From Rickettsiales bacterium (ex Bugula neritina AB1) (GTDB lineage: Bacteria; Pseudomonadota; Alphaproteobacteria; CAJXXZ01; UBA1459), in NCBI GenBank assembly GCA_001730065.1, contig MDLE01000001.1, positions 1 through 62,031 of the forward strand: DNA of 62,031 bases, written 5' to 3'. Position 1 is the stretch's first letter. Each line of letters starts with the position of its first letter. The notes under the pieces are model-generated. The model made no database searches. It was given only the letters and a program-made list of their open reading frames with translations, and had not been told where the DNA came from. The position numbers and the translations under genes are program-made. Shown in pieces: positions 46,982 through 56,492 of this stretch.

Positions 46982-48871
46982 ATGAAATTAAATAAAAAAT
47001 ATCTCTTATTATTAATTTTTCAAGTATGTGAACTAGTTCAATTAGAAAATATTAATAATAATTTAAAACAGCAACCTCAAAATATTTTTAAAAAAATTTA
47101 CGATGAAAAATCTACAAAAAAAGATGATCTAAAAATGATTTTTAAATATTATGAACCTATGTATAAAACAACTAGAGTATTTTGTGTTTCTTTTGCAAAA
47201 ATATTTTTATTATTACAAATTTTTAGTTTTATTTCTTATATAAAAAATTTTTTATTTCCATTCCAAATAGAAATATTTGATTCATTTTCAAGATTATATA
47301 TAGATAATATTATAACTACAATGCTATTAGTAACTATTATAAATATGTTATGGGAGTGTGTTAAATATTATATTAATCATTATACTAATTATTCATTAGA
47401 AAAAAAATTTAAAAAATTTATATCAGAAGATTATATCTTAAAATTTTTATACAATGCATTAAAAAAAAGTAATTTCATAAATGGGATATCTATGGGGTAT
47501 GCAGGTATTATCTTACAATTTTTCCAGATTTCGATAAAATTATTCTTGTCTTATTTTATCTATTATTTTATACCTTTTACTTATCTCAAATCAATATTAA
47601 AAAACAATATAGAATTTTTAACAAGTTATATCCTATTTTTAGCAATTTTATCTATTATATTATTATTTATTAAAAATTATAACTCCTTAAAAAATCCTGA
47701 AACAACAAATAAAACATTTATAGGAAAGTGGGTTTATTTTTTATCAACTATTAATTTAACACATATAGTAATCAGAAATATACCATATGTATTGTTATCT
47801 ATACCAATTGACATTGTATTACAAATTCTTCCTTCTTGGGTGAGTGCAATTTTAAGTTTTTCAAGAGTATTTATAATATCCTTTTTCATAAACATAGAAG
47901 TTGTAAAAAAAGTTATCAATTATGTTATAAAATTTATATCTAGTATTTTTTATAAAATATCATGTTTAAATATATGGAAATGGAAATATTTTTATTACTT
48001 TAACTACAAAGAAGAATTTTTAGAGGAATACGATATTGTTAAAAAAAATTTTGATAATGAATGTTATGGACAAATGTTACGCTATATTAATAATAATAAA
48101 GACGATCTAAAAAAATCTAGTGAAATAGAAGAGATATTAAGTTTAATAGGAATTTATAACACAAATAATAATAATTATTCTTCCTTGAAAAAAGAAATAC
48201 AACAAATTTTTTTTCCAAAAATGTCTTTTGATGCATTGTGTAATATTGAAAAATATTATAAAACAAAACAAATTGATAATATTTCTTTACAGGAATTGAT
48301 AATATTTATTCATAATGTAATTGATAATTATCTTGTTATGATGCCAAAATATTATTTAAATGAAAAAAATTTGAAAAATTTTTTTGAGGAATTTAAAAAA
48401 ATTAGTATGCCAGATGGTGTTTATTTTACAGAAATTCAAGATATAAATTTATATGTAGAAAACTCTATAAGATCTTTAAATGAAATAAAAAAAATTGATG
48501 CAATGTTTTTAGATTATAATATATACAAGGAAGAACTTACTAAAATGGTTAACGATAAAAAACGTGTAAAAGAAATAAAAAAAACCATAAGTTATTTTGA
48601 TAATTTAAAAATATTAATAGAAAATAAAAGTAATAAATTTTATTGGCGTGATTATGTTTTAGGTTTAAATAGTATAGAAGTTAATAAAGAAGATAAAATT
48701 AAAATATCTAATAATGAAGTAAAACTTACAAGAATTACTAAAAAAAAAATTATTACTTTTACTATTTTTTTAGCTTTTATACATAACATTATCCCTTATG
48801 GAAAAAGAAAATATTTAGATTATAAAATTCAAAAAAAAATATTAGAAATGTCTATAAAAAAAAATAAATAA
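46982..48871 (+). CDS. Orphan multi-span membrane protein with a long soluble tail
   Basis: Function not recognised. The 629-residue protein begins with a short hydrophobic segment (about 7-18) like the other orphan exported proteins. About five or six membrane helices lie between residues 65 and 320, followed by a helical soluble region (about 330-580) and a final membrane helix (about 595-610) before a Lys-rich tail. No transporter or channel motif is visible. It lies 57 bases after recA and 30 before trpS on the same strand. Confidence 0.6.
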   Translation: MKLNKKYLLLLIFQVCELVQLENINNNLKQQPQNIFKKIYDEKSTKKDDLKMIFKYYEPMYKTTRVFCVSFAKIFLLLQIFSFISYIKNFLFPFQIEIFDSFSRLYIDNIITTMLLVTIINMLWECVKYYINHYTNYSLEKKFKKFISEDYILKFLYNALKKSNFINGISMGYAGIILQFFQISIKLFLSYFIYYFIPFTYLKSILKNNIEFLTSYILFLAILSIILLFIKNYNSLKNPETTNKTFIGKWVYFLSTINLTHIVIRNIPYVLLSIPIDIVLQILPSWVSAILSFSRVFIISFFINIEVVKKVINYVIKFISSIFYKISCLNIWKWKYFYYFNYKEEFLEEYDIVKKNFDNECYGQMLRYINNNKDDLKKSSEIEEILSLIGIYNTNNNNYSSLKKEIQQIFFPKMSFDALCNIEKYYKTKQIDNISLQELIIFIHNVIDNYLVMMPKYYLNEKNLKNFFEEFKKISMPDGVYFTEIQDINLYVENSIRSLNEIKKIDAMFLDYNIYKEELTKMVNDKKRVKEIKKTISYFDNLKILIENKSNKFYWRDYVLGLNSIEVNKEDKIKISNNEVKLTRITKKKIITFTIFLAFIHNIIPYGKRKYLDYKIQKKILEMSIKKNK

Positions 48872-48901
48872 ATAGTAAAAAAACTATGTTAAAATACCAT
48901 T

Positions 48902-49885
48902 ATGGGTAATTCAAATTCAATAATTAGTGGTATTCAACCTACAGGAGATCTACATATTGGTAATTATATAGGTATTTTTCATAATCTATACGAAATAATT
49001 AAAGATCCTTTATATAAAAAAAATGATATATTTATTTTTTTAGCGGATTTACATGCAATGACTATTCCTAATAAGAATTTAAAATCAAAGGGGATAGAAA
49101 TTATAAAATGGATTTTATCTACTAAAATAAATGGTAATCTTAAAATTTATTTTCAATCTGATATTACTAATATTACAAAAGGATATTGGTTTCTTTCCAC
49201 ATTTACACATATGGGGGAAATGAATAGAATGACACAGTTTAAAGAAAAAAGTGAATTAGGTAATAGTAATGTAGGGTTATATACTTATCCAATTCTTATG
49301 GCGGCGGATATTTTATATGTTAATGCTAGATTTTTAGGAGTTGGAGAAGATCAAAAACAACACTTAGAAATTACCCGTGATATTTCTATACGTATTAATA
49401 ATTATTTTTCAAGAAGTATTTTTACAATACCAGAGTTATTACCTCTACAGACTTTTCGTATTAAATCCTTAAATAATATAAATAAAAAAATGAGTAAATC
49501 AAATCCTGATGGTTGTTTATTTCTTAAAGATGATCCCAAAACAATTTATAATAAAATAAAAAAAGCTATAACTGATAAAGATACTTTTCCTACTAATTTA
49601 GAAGATTTAAAAAAACGTCCTGAAGCCTATAATTTAGGATTGATTTATAGTGTTATTGCTAATATAAGCTTACAAAATGTTATAAACAAATTTAGTGGTT
49701 ATAAATGGTCAGTGTTTAAAGAAGAACTATCAGGTGTAGTGATTCATACTCTAACAAATTTACAAAAAAATTATAAAGAAATTAGTGATGAATTTGTTTT
49801 ACAACGTACCCAGAAAGATATTCAATATATTAATTCTATTGTAGATGATAATATAAAAAAAACCTATAATTTAATGTTTCAATAA
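48902..49885 (+). CDS. trpS: Tryptophanyl-tRNA synthetase
   Basis: TrpRS charges tRNA-Trp. The 327-residue class I enzyme has SGIQPTGDLHIGNYIG (HIGH-type motif), GVGEDQKQHLEITRDI and the KMSKS motif in NKKMSKSNPDG (about 200-206). Length is normal. Together with the CCA-anticodon tRNA in this window it provides only TGG decoding. Confidence 0.96.
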   Translation: MGNSNSIISGIQPTGDLHIGNYIGIFHNLYEIIKDPLYKKNDIFIFLADLHAMTIPNKNLKSKGIEIIKWILSTKINGNLKIYFQSDITNITKGYWFLSTFTHMGEMNRMTQFKEKSELGNSNVGLYTYPILMAADILYVNARFLGVGEDQKQHLEITRDISIRINNYFSRSIFTIPELLPLQTFRIKSLNNINKKMSKSNPDGCLFLKDDPKTIYNKIKKAITDKDTFPTNLEDLKKRPEAYNLGLIYSVIANISLQNVINKFSGYKWSVFKEELSGVVIHTLTNLQKNYKEISDEFVLQRTQKDIQYINSIVDDNIKKTYNLMFQ

Positions 49886-49889
49886 AAAA

Positions 49890-49962
49890 TGAATGTTCTG
49901 GGACTCGAACCCAGGACCGCCTGATTAAGAGTCAGAAGCTCTACCAACTGAGCTAAACATCC
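49890..49962 (-). tRNA. tRNA-Lys (anticodon CTT)
   Basis: A 73-base cloverleaf: acceptor GGATGTT/AACATTC, D stem GCTC/GAGC, anticodon stem TCTGA/TCAGG with loop CTCTTAA, T stem CTGGG/CCCAG, discriminator A. It reads AAG only. CCA not encoded. Confidence 0.94.
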
Positions 49963-50023
49963 ATATTTATTATTATAGAATATTTACTTCATTAATGCAA
50001 AAATTTTAAATATTAAATTGAAA

Positions 50024-50086
50024 GATTAAAATAAATATAATTATGATTAAAATAAATATAATTATGATTAAAATAAATATAATTAT
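50024..50086. repeat. Three perfect 21-base tandem copies
   Basis: The unit gattaaaataaatataatta(t) occurs three times without change between tRNA-Lys and tRNA-Asp. The period of 21 bases is two helical turns. It is intergenic; the gap from 49963 to 50093 holds nothing else that I can see. Confidence 0.9.
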
Positions 50087-50093
50087 AAAAAAA

Positions 50094-50165
50094 CGAGAAT
50101 GACGGGAATCGAACCCGCGACCTCTTGCGTGACAGGCAAGCGCTCTACTACTGAGCTACATCCTC
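50094..50165 (-). tRNA. tRNA-Asp (anticodon GTC)
   Basis: A 72-base cloverleaf: acceptor GAGGATG/CATTCTC, anticodon stem CTTGC/GCAAG with loop CTGTCAC, T stem GCGGG/CCCGT, discriminator G, which is an Asp identity element. CCA not encoded. Confidence 0.96.
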
Positions 50166-50296
50166 AAAATAGTATTTTTTCTAATAAGTAAATACTATAT
50201 GTTTTTAATTCTACTATATATATTTGTAAATTTCAATTTAAAAAATAAAATATTTTAATAATACATAAAATATATATTAATTGATATAATATACTC

Positions 50297-52231
50297 ATGT
50301 TATATTGGAATATATTACGAATAATTTTTATCACTATAATGATGTTATATATATCTATTACTTTATTTATATGTAAGAAAAATAAAATTTTAGAGTGGGT
50401 GTTTTTTCATATTTTTATTATCATTTCATTCATAATTATTATTCATATATCTCTTATACAAAAGATTAAAACTATTAAGAATTATATTCCACAATTTGCT
50501 TCTACTACTATTGTAAAGGATAGAAATAATATTATTATGGGAAAATTAGGACATGAATGGAGAGATTATGTAACAATAGAAAATATTCCTATAAAAATCA
50601 CAAAAACATTAATTGCTACAGAAGATACAAGTTTTTATAATAATATAGGTATTCATCCTCTAAGTATTATATATAGGATAATCAAATTTTTTCTTTATAA
50701 AGAAAAAACTATTCGTGGTACATCTACTATTACTCAACAAATGGTTAGAAATGTATTCTTATCCCATGAAAAATCTATTACAAGAAAAATTAAAGAAATA
50801 TATTTATCTTTTTATGTGACAAAATATTTTAAAAAATGGCAAATATTAGAAATATATTTTAATCATAGTGCTTTTGGTAAAAATGTATATGGTATAAAAA
50901 TGGCTGCTAAATACTATTTTGATAAAACTTTACAGGAACTTAATAATGAAGAAATTGCTTTTATTATAGGTGTAGTACAAGGTCCATCCTTTTATGATGG
51001 TAATCGAAAATCTGCTCTTGTACGTAAAAATTATGTACTTTTAAAAATGAAGGAATATCATATTATTAGCGATGAAGAGTATGAAATGTCTAAAAAAAAA
51101 ACTTTAAATTTTAAGAATTTTACAAAAATAACTTCTAGTGAATATATATTAGAAGAAGTAAAAGAAATACTATTATCTAATGACATGGATATTAATGATG
51201 GTATTATAGTAGAAACAACTATCAATGATAAATTACAAAAAATATCTAAAACTTCTTTAAATAACGTAATAAATGAATGGAAAAGACAAAATAATTCTTC
51301 CGTAAAAATTAATGGTGTTGTAATGATTATTGATCCTAAAACAGGAGAAATATTAACATCCGTAGGAGGGATAGGTTTTTCCACATCTTTTGTGGATGGT
51401 ACAAGACATATTTTACGTTCACCTGGTTCAATTATGAAAATTTTTTCAGTACTAACAGCATTAGAAAATGGTTATAATTTAGAAGATAATCTATATGGTA
51501 AAGGTGTTATATTTGATAATAAACAACAAAAAATTATTTATATAGATGATCAAGAATTATTAGAAGAATATGAAAATAATAGTAATTATAAAATTATTAA
51601 AAACTGCCCCAATAAATATTATGAACCTATTGTATTTCAAGATGTACTTTGTCAAGGATATAATACAAGTATTTTTTATCTTACATACATTTTATACGAA
51701 CAATTTTATGATAATCTTATAAAATTTCAAATTATTGAACCTTATCAGACCTGTTATTTATCAATGTGTTTAGGTAGTATTTTTATACCTATTCGTCATA
51801 TTGTAAAATGTTTTGCTCCTTTTGCAAATGGTGGTTATAAAATTCAAGATTTATTTTTAATAAAAAAAGTCCTAAAAAAAAATAAAGTAATTTATGAACA
51901 AACAGAAGATAAAAGAAAAGAAAAATTAATAGAAGAAGATATACTAAATAAAATATTATTTATGTTAAGACGTGTCATTGATATAGGAAGTGGAAGACGT
52001 TTAAAATCTTACAAATATATTATAGGAAAAACAGGTACAGGTCAAAATAATCGTGAAGGGTCTTTAATTTGTTGGAATCAGGATATGGATTATCTCATAT
52101 ATGTAAGTGTTTATAGGGAAGATTATGAAGAAATTCCAGGATTATTTGGGGCAACATTACCTTTATTTGTTACAAAAAAAATTTTAGAAAATATAGAAAA
52201 ATATAATTTTTTTTCAAAAAATAATAATTAG
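50297..52231 (+). CDS. Class A penicillin-binding protein (transglycosylase/transpeptidase)
   Basis: This PBP1-type enzyme polymerises and cross-links peptidoglycan in the periplasm. The 644-residue protein has N-terminal hydrophobic segments (about 8-24 and 35-54), a GT51 transglycosylase with Glu109 in ATEDTSFY, TITQQMVRN and a second Glu in EIYFNHSAFG, then a transpeptidase with SxxK at 378-381 (SPGSIMK) and KTGTG at about 578. It is smaller than typical PBP1a, with loops trimmed and no visible OB insert. Its presence implies a peptidoglycan layer, which is not kept in all intracellular lineages. Confidence 0.93.
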   Translation: MLYWNILRIIFITIMMLYISITLFICKKNKILEWVFFHIFIIISFIIIIHISLIQKIKTIKNYIPQFASTTIVKDRNNIIMGKLGHEWRDYVTIENIPIKITKTLIATEDTSFYNNIGIHPLSIIYRIIKFFLYKEKTIRGTSTITQQMVRNVFLSHEKSITRKIKEIYLSFYVTKYFKKWQILEIYFNHSAFGKNVYGIKMAAKYYFDKTLQELNNEEIAFIIGVVQGPSFYDGNRKSALVRKNYVLLKMKEYHIISDEEYEMSKKKTLNFKNFTKITSSEYILEEVKEILLSNDMDINDGIIVETTINDKLQKISKTSLNNVINEWKRQNNSSVKINGVVMIIDPKTGEILTSVGGIGFSTSFVDGTRHILRSPGSIMKIFSVLTALENGYNLEDNLYGKGVIFDNKQQKIIYIDDQELLEEYENNSNYKIIKNCPNKYYEPIVFQDVLCQGYNTSIFYLTYILYEQFYDNLIKFQIIEPYQTCYLSMCLGSIFIPIRHIVKCFAPFANGGYKIQDLFLIKKVLKKNKVIYEQTEDKRKEKLIEEDILNKILFMLRRVIDIGSGRRLKSYKYIIGKTGTGQNNREGSLICWNQDMDYLIYVSVYREDYEEIPGLFGATLPLFVTKKILENIEKYNFFSKNNN

Positions 52232-52240
52232 TTTTATTAA

Positions 52241-52262
52241 ATAAATAAAAATTTTTATTTAT
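52241..52262. terminator. Perfect 22-base palindrome after the PBP gene
   Basis: ATAAATAAAAA is followed directly by its exact complement TTTTTATTTAT, ten bases after the PBP stop and before tRNA-fMet. It may act as a weak terminator or as a processing or binding site; with only A-T pairs it is not a strong hairpin. Confidence 0.35.
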
Positions 52263-52300
52263 AAACTTGATTTATAATAAATTATTTTATAAAATTTAAA

Positions 52301-52374
52301 TGTGGTGTAGAGCAGTTTGGTAGCTCGCCAGGCTCATAACCTGGAGGTCGTTGGTTCAAATCCTTCCGCCGCAA
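52301..52374 (+). tRNA. Initiator tRNA-fMet (anticodon CAT)
   Basis: A 74-base tRNA whose D arm (GAGCAGTTTGGTAGCTCG) and anticodon arm (CCAGG/CCTGG, loop CTCATAA) match bacterial initiator tRNA. Position 1-72 is U-A, a weak pair in place of the usual mismatch. The T stem, GTTGG against CCTTC, has two adjacent U-U mismatches (50-64 and 51-63) where E. coli has T-G and C-G. CCA not encoded. Confidence 0.92.
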
Positions 52375-52518
52375 CATTTCTATTCTACTTTATTTTTATA
52401 TTTTATATTTTAATAATAATTCATTGTAAATATAAGAAATTATTTTAAATTTTAATTTTTTAATCTTATTTTTATTTCAAAGAATAATAAAAAGCATGAA
52501 TAAAATTTTAATATAAAA
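52375..52518. other. Gap between two tRNA genes
   Basis: An AT-rich gap of 144 bases between tRNA-fMet and the opposite-strand tRNA-Leu. I see no gene or convincing structure. Confidence 0.5.
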
Positions 52519-52600
52519 TACCTTTAATGGGACTTGAACCCACACATCAAAATGATATTAGATTTTAAGTCTAACGCGTCTACCATTCCGCCATAAAGGC
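52519..52600 (-). tRNA. tRNA-Leu (anticodon TAA)
   Basis: An 82-base class II tRNA: acceptor GCCTTTA/TAAAGGT with a terminal G-U, D arm GCG...CGC, anticodon stem TTAGA/TCTAA with loop CTTAAAA, a 14-base variable arm with ATCA/TGAT pairing, T stem GTGGG/CCCAT, discriminator A. It is the normal reference for the arm-less tRNA-Leu(CAA) at 36 kb. Confidence 0.95.
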
Positions 52601-52652
52601 AATGTTTAAATCATAACAGAATTTTTTATTTTTAACAATATTAAATAAAATT

Positions 52653-54815
52653 TTATTTTTGTATTTTTGTATTTTTATTAAATAAATTTACATATTTCTT
52701 GTTATTAAAAAACTCTGATAGATCTCCTTTGAAGGAAGACATTTTATCAAAACTTAATTTAGAAACGGATTTAATTGATTTACTAATAACTTGACGAATT
52801 CTTTCACGTGTTACTTCAAATCTTGCCCCCATATTACCAAGTGTATGGACGGTATTTTTATTATCTTTACCTTCTTCCATATTAATATCATAACTATCAA
52901 ATTTTTTAAAATTAAAACCATATCTTAAACGAATAATATATTCTTCTCTTGTAGGTAGACAAAATGTAAGTGTTTCCGTTAAATAAATAATTTCTTCCAA
53001 TGAGCGTAAATTTTCTTCAGGAGAATATTTTTTATTCATTTCTACAGAGTCCTGTAGTGTATGTTTTTCATCTTCATCACTTATAGATTTATCAAGACTA
53101 ATAACAGGTTTTGCAGCTTTTAAATTACGAGCTACTTTTTCCACAGAAACATTAAGTTTTTCAGAAATTTCTTCATAAGTAGGTTCACGACCAAGTTTTG
53201 TAGATAGTTCTCGGTATGTACGTAATAATTTATTTATTGTTTCCGTTACATGAACAGGTAAACGTAAAATACGAGACTGATCTGCTATAGCACGAGTAAT
53301 AGATTGACGTACCCACCAACTAGCATATGTGGAAAACTTATATCCTTTATGATAATCAAATTTATCAATAGCTTTAATAAGACCTGTATTACCTTCTTGA
53401 ATAAGGTCTAAAAAACTTAATCCTTTATTTGTATATCTTTTTGAATTAGAAATTACTAAACGTAAATTAGAATGCACCATATGACTTTTTGTAGTACTTG
53501 TTTTATTATATACATCATCTATTTCTTTATAATCAATAATAAATTTTTCATAATCAATAAATAAAGTTTCATATATATAATCTTTTATTTTTTTTATATC
53601 TTCTGAGATTTTATTACTTTTTTCTTGAGAAGCATTTTGTAAATCATTTTCTAATTTTGTAACAACTTTAATAGTTTTATTATAAAAAGACTGTATATTA
53701 TTATTAAAAAATGAATTCATTTTACTTTTTTGTATTCGTAAAAAAGTAATTTTATTTTTTACAATTTCTACTACACTATTAAAAGTGTTATTTTTTGTTT
53801 TTAAATTAATCATATTTGTTAAGTTTTCAATAATAGTATCTAAATTATCAAACACTTCTGGAAGTAAATTATATTCAACTTCATTTGTAATATTATCATC
53901 ATTTGTAAAACTTTTTTGTCTTTTATTAATATTAGCAATAAAAATATCAAGATCTATAAAATTTCTTAATAATAATTTCTTATTTATAAGTTGAAATTTC
54001 CATTCCGTTAATTTTTCCTTTAATAAAGGAAAAAACGTATTTACAATAATATGTAAAAAGTTCTTTTGACATTCTTCAATTGTTGTAAATATTTTTACTT
54101 CTTCTTTTTTTGTAAGTAATGGAAATTTATAAACTAATTGTAAATATATACGTGTTGTATCTTCAAAATTATGAGTAGTTTTTTTATTGTCATACTCTTC
54201 TTCTATATCATCATTACCATCATCATTTAAATCTTCATTATTACTACCATTATTTAATAAATCTTCATCTTTGTCTCCATAAATACTAATATTTAAAGTA
54301 TTTAAAGTATTAGTAATAATATCATATGCATTATCATATATTTCATTTTTATTATGTGTTAGTTCTAATAAGAAATCTTGAATATTTTTTTCATTAACAA
54401 GTTTACTTTGTAATGTATTATGTATAAATTCAATAATTTCTTCCTTATATTCTTTATAAAAATCTGTTTCTAAAAACTCTTCATTGATATTTTTAAAAAT
54501 ATTTTCCAAATCAATTCTATTATTTTTTTTTTTAGATGTTTTTATAGATTCATATAGTTGTTGTAATTTGTGTATAATATTTAAAATATTATTAAGATAA
54601 TTATCATAATTTTTTTTATTATTTATTTCTTTAAGATTATTTATAATATCTTTATGATTAATAAGTGTTTGTTTACTCATTTTTATAATTAAATTATCAA
54701 TAATTTGATGATTGTTATTATAAAATTTATCTTTTTTAAAAGGAAAATCATTTTCCATTTTAATATTTGTTAATAATTTATTTAGGGAAGATATAGATGC
54801 TTTTTTTATAGACAT
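52653..54815 (-). CDS. rpoD: Primary sigma factor RpoD (sigma-70)
   Basis: RpoD directs RNA polymerase to housekeeping promoters. The 720-residue protein has a long Asn/Asp/Lys-rich non-conserved N-terminal half including an acidic run (about 188-210), then region 2 ([36 protein letters not shown]), region 3 and region 4. Region 4.2 reads [16 protein letters not shown]; the usual IEAKAL is changed. Between 4.1 (RLRYGF) and HTLGNMG there is an extra stretch of about 17 residues (about 633-655). It is divergent from the BamD-like gene. Confidence 0.95.
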   Translation of the reverse strand: MSIKKASISSLNKLLTNIKMENDFPFKKDKFYNNNHQIIDNLIIKMSKQTLINHKDIINNLKEINNKKNYDNYLNNILNIIHKLQQLYESIKTSKKKNNRIDLENIFKNINEEFLETDFYKEYKEEIIEFIHNTLQSKLVNEKNIQDFLLELTHNKNEIYDNAYDIITNTLNTLNISIYGDKDEDLLNNGSNNEDLNDDGNDDIEEEYDNKKTTHNFEDTTRIYLQLVYKFPLLTKKEEVKIFTTIEECQKNFLHIIVNTFFPLLKEKLTEWKFQLINKKLLLRNFIDLDIFIANINKRQKSFTNDDNITNEVEYNLLPEVFDNLDTIIENLTNMINLKTKNNTFNSVVEIVKNKITFLRIQKSKMNSFFNNNIQSFYNKTIKVVTKLENDLQNASQEKSNKISEDIKKIKDYIYETLFIDYEKFIIDYKEIDDVYNKTSTTKSHMVHSNLRLVISNSKRYTNKGLSFLDLIQEGNTGLIKAIDKFDYHKGYKFSTYASWWVRQSITRAIADQSRILRLPVHVTETINKLLRTYRELSTKLGREPTYEEISEKLNVSVEKVARNLKAAKPVISLDKSISDEDEKHTLQDSVEMNKKYSPEENLRSLEEIIYLTETLTFCLPTREEYIIRLRYGFNFKKFDSYDINMEEGKDNKNTVHTLGNMGARFEVTRERIRQVISKSIKSVSKLSFDKMSSFKGDLSEFFNNKKYVNLFNKNTKIQK

Positions 54816-54899
54816 TAATATTAATAATACAATATATTTTTTTTAAAATAATATAATCTATTGTATTATGAAAAAAATTTTTTATAATTTTAATAGTCA

Positions 54900-55688
54900 A
54901 TGGTGATATACATCATAATATTATTATTAAATTCTTATTATATCATAGGAAAAAGAAAAATTATATTTTACGAAACTATTTCTTCACCGGTTGTAGTAAT
55001 AAAAAATATAAAAAATAAAACTTTAAAAAAAATATTAGAAGGAAATATAGTTTATTTATCAATGTATAATAAATCTTTATCAGATGAGGAAGTTTTTAAT
55101 AGAGTAATTTATATATTAGATAATTATTTTTATTTAGATGTAGGAGAAAAATCAATAATTTTAGGATTATTAAAATTATCTAAAAATCCTAATAATGAAA
55201 CTTATATTCATAAATTAATTTCTTTATTAGAAAAATATTATCCAAATTCTTCTTATAAATGGTTGGGGTATTTTATTTTAACGATCATATTAATACAAAA
55301 AATTGATTCTAATATTACAAATAGCTATTATACATTACAGGAATGTACAAATAATCTATTCCCTTATAGGAAAAAAAACTATTTTTATAATAATCTATTT
55401 TTGTATATTACTAATTATTATCTAAGTGAATATTATTTAAAAATTGCTAGTGATTTTTTTGTTATGAATAAGTTTGTGGAAGCTATTAGTAATTTAGAAA
55501 AAATTTTTGTAAGATCACATATTAATCCTAATAGCGCTAAAAAAGGTTTGTTAATAGCTATGGAAATTTTTGCAATTTTAGATAATAAATTACTAGTTAA
55601 TCATTATTTTAAATATTTATTAGAAACAAAAGATGAAAATTATATTCAATCAGGAAGGAAAATTTTAAAAAAGTATTATAATGATTAA
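54900..55688 (+). CDS. bamD: BamD-like outer-membrane assembly protein
   Basis: BamD is a TPR protein that works with BamA to insert outer-membrane proteins. The 262-residue protein has an N-terminal hydrophobic segment (about 2-17), without the usual lipobox Cys, and helical repeats. The region ASDFFVMNKFVEAISNLEKI followed by KKGLLIAMEIFAILDNK matches the BamD pattern in which .A.YY...G...AAI.R...V is followed by EAL.RL...Y..LG. Length is right. Lack of the lipid-bearing Cys is atypical, and identity is low, so another TPR protein is possible. It lies 3 bases before the SspB-like gene. Confidence 0.5.
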   Translation: MVIYIIILLLNSYYIIGKRKIIFYETISSPVVVIKNIKNKTLKKILEGNIVYLSMYNKSLSDEEVFNRVIYILDNYFYLDVGEKSIILGLLKLSKNPNNETYIHKLISLLEKYYPNSSYKWLGYFILTIILIQKIDSNITNSYYTLQECTNNLFPYRKKNYFYNNLFLYITNYYLSEYYLKIASDFFVMNKFVEAISNLEKIFVRSHINPNSAKKGLLIAMEIFAILDNKLLVNHYFKYLLETKDENYIQSGRKILKKYYND

Positions 55689-55691
55689 TAA

Positions 55692-56492
55692 ATGAACTTG
55701 GATAGTAAACATGATATATTAATTAATCTATTAAAAAAATTTGTTTATAAAAAACATAAAGATAATGATACATTAGAAATATTTTTTAAAAATACAAATA
55801 ATGAAGATGTGCGAATAATTATTAGTGAAGAATATGGTTTTAATAATTTGATTTTAAATAAAGAAGATTTTACAGTATCATTATTTGACAATAATAATCA
55901 AAAATTTTCTTTAACAATAGCTTTTAAAAAAATATCAATATTTTCCTTTAATGATGTTATTTTAATTAAAAATTTACAGATTAATTCCGCCTACAATAGT
56001 AGTTTAAATTTAGAAGAAATAATGCAAATAAAAATGTATGAACATTTAATTAATTTACAGAATAAAAATGAACATGTTTTTTTAAAAATTACTTTTGAAA
56101 TGGAAGAGATAATACAAAATTTGTCTAAAAATATAAAAAAATTATCGGTAATTATTATAGAAAAAAGTATAAAAAACCTAGATATCCAATTAGAGGGTGT
56201 TAGTTTATTTTTAGATAACACCAAAGAAAATATATTTATACCTTTTGAAAATATTTTAATTTTTCTTGATTTTCAAAATAAAGTAATATTTAATAAATTT
56301 ATTAAAATACCCATCAAAGATTTAGAATTATTTGAATCATTTTTTCAGACAACTATTAAGAATCATATTACTTATTTAAACTTTAAAGAAATAGCAGAAT
56401 TAAAATCTATATCCAATGAAAATAAAGAAAAACCAAAAATATATTATGTAGATTTTAAAAACTATTTAAAAGATAAAAATGAGGATATTTAA
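55692..56492 (+). CDS. Tandem SspB-like protein (possible ClpXP adaptor)
   Basis: SspB delivers tagged proteins to ClpXP. The second half of this 266-residue protein (about 110-215) follows the alphaproteobacterial SspB layout: HVFLKITFEM (usual HHFYITFRT), then LSVIIIEKSIKNLDIQLEGV (usual MTIVLQHQFWDLEVDEDGF), then IFIPFENILIFLDFQNKVIF (usual LRVPFAALTAFADPSVEFGL). The first half (about 28-85) repeats a similar pattern: TLEIFFKNTNN, DVRIIISEEYGFNNLILNKE, DFTVSLFDNN. So it looks like two SspB folds in a row. The C-terminal tail does not show a clear ClpX-binding LRVV motif. It is in a bamD-sspB-udg run and overlaps udg by one base. Confidence 0.45.
   Translation: MNLDSKHDILINLLKKFVYKKHKDNDTLEIFFKNTNNEDVRIIISEEYGFNNLILNKEDFTVSLFDNNNQKFSLTIAFKKISIFSFNDVILIKNLQINSAYNSSLNLEEIMQIKMYEHLINLQNKNEHVFLKITFEMEEIIQNLSKNIKKLSVIIIEKSIKNLDIQLEGVSLFLDNTKENIFIPFENILIFLDFQNKVIFNKFIKIPIKDLELFESFFQTTIKNHITYLNFKEIAELKSISNENKEKPKIYYVDFKNYLKDKNEDI

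Noticed and set aside
50024-50086. CRISPR array
   Set aside because: The copies are directly adjacent with no spacers, and no cas gene is present.
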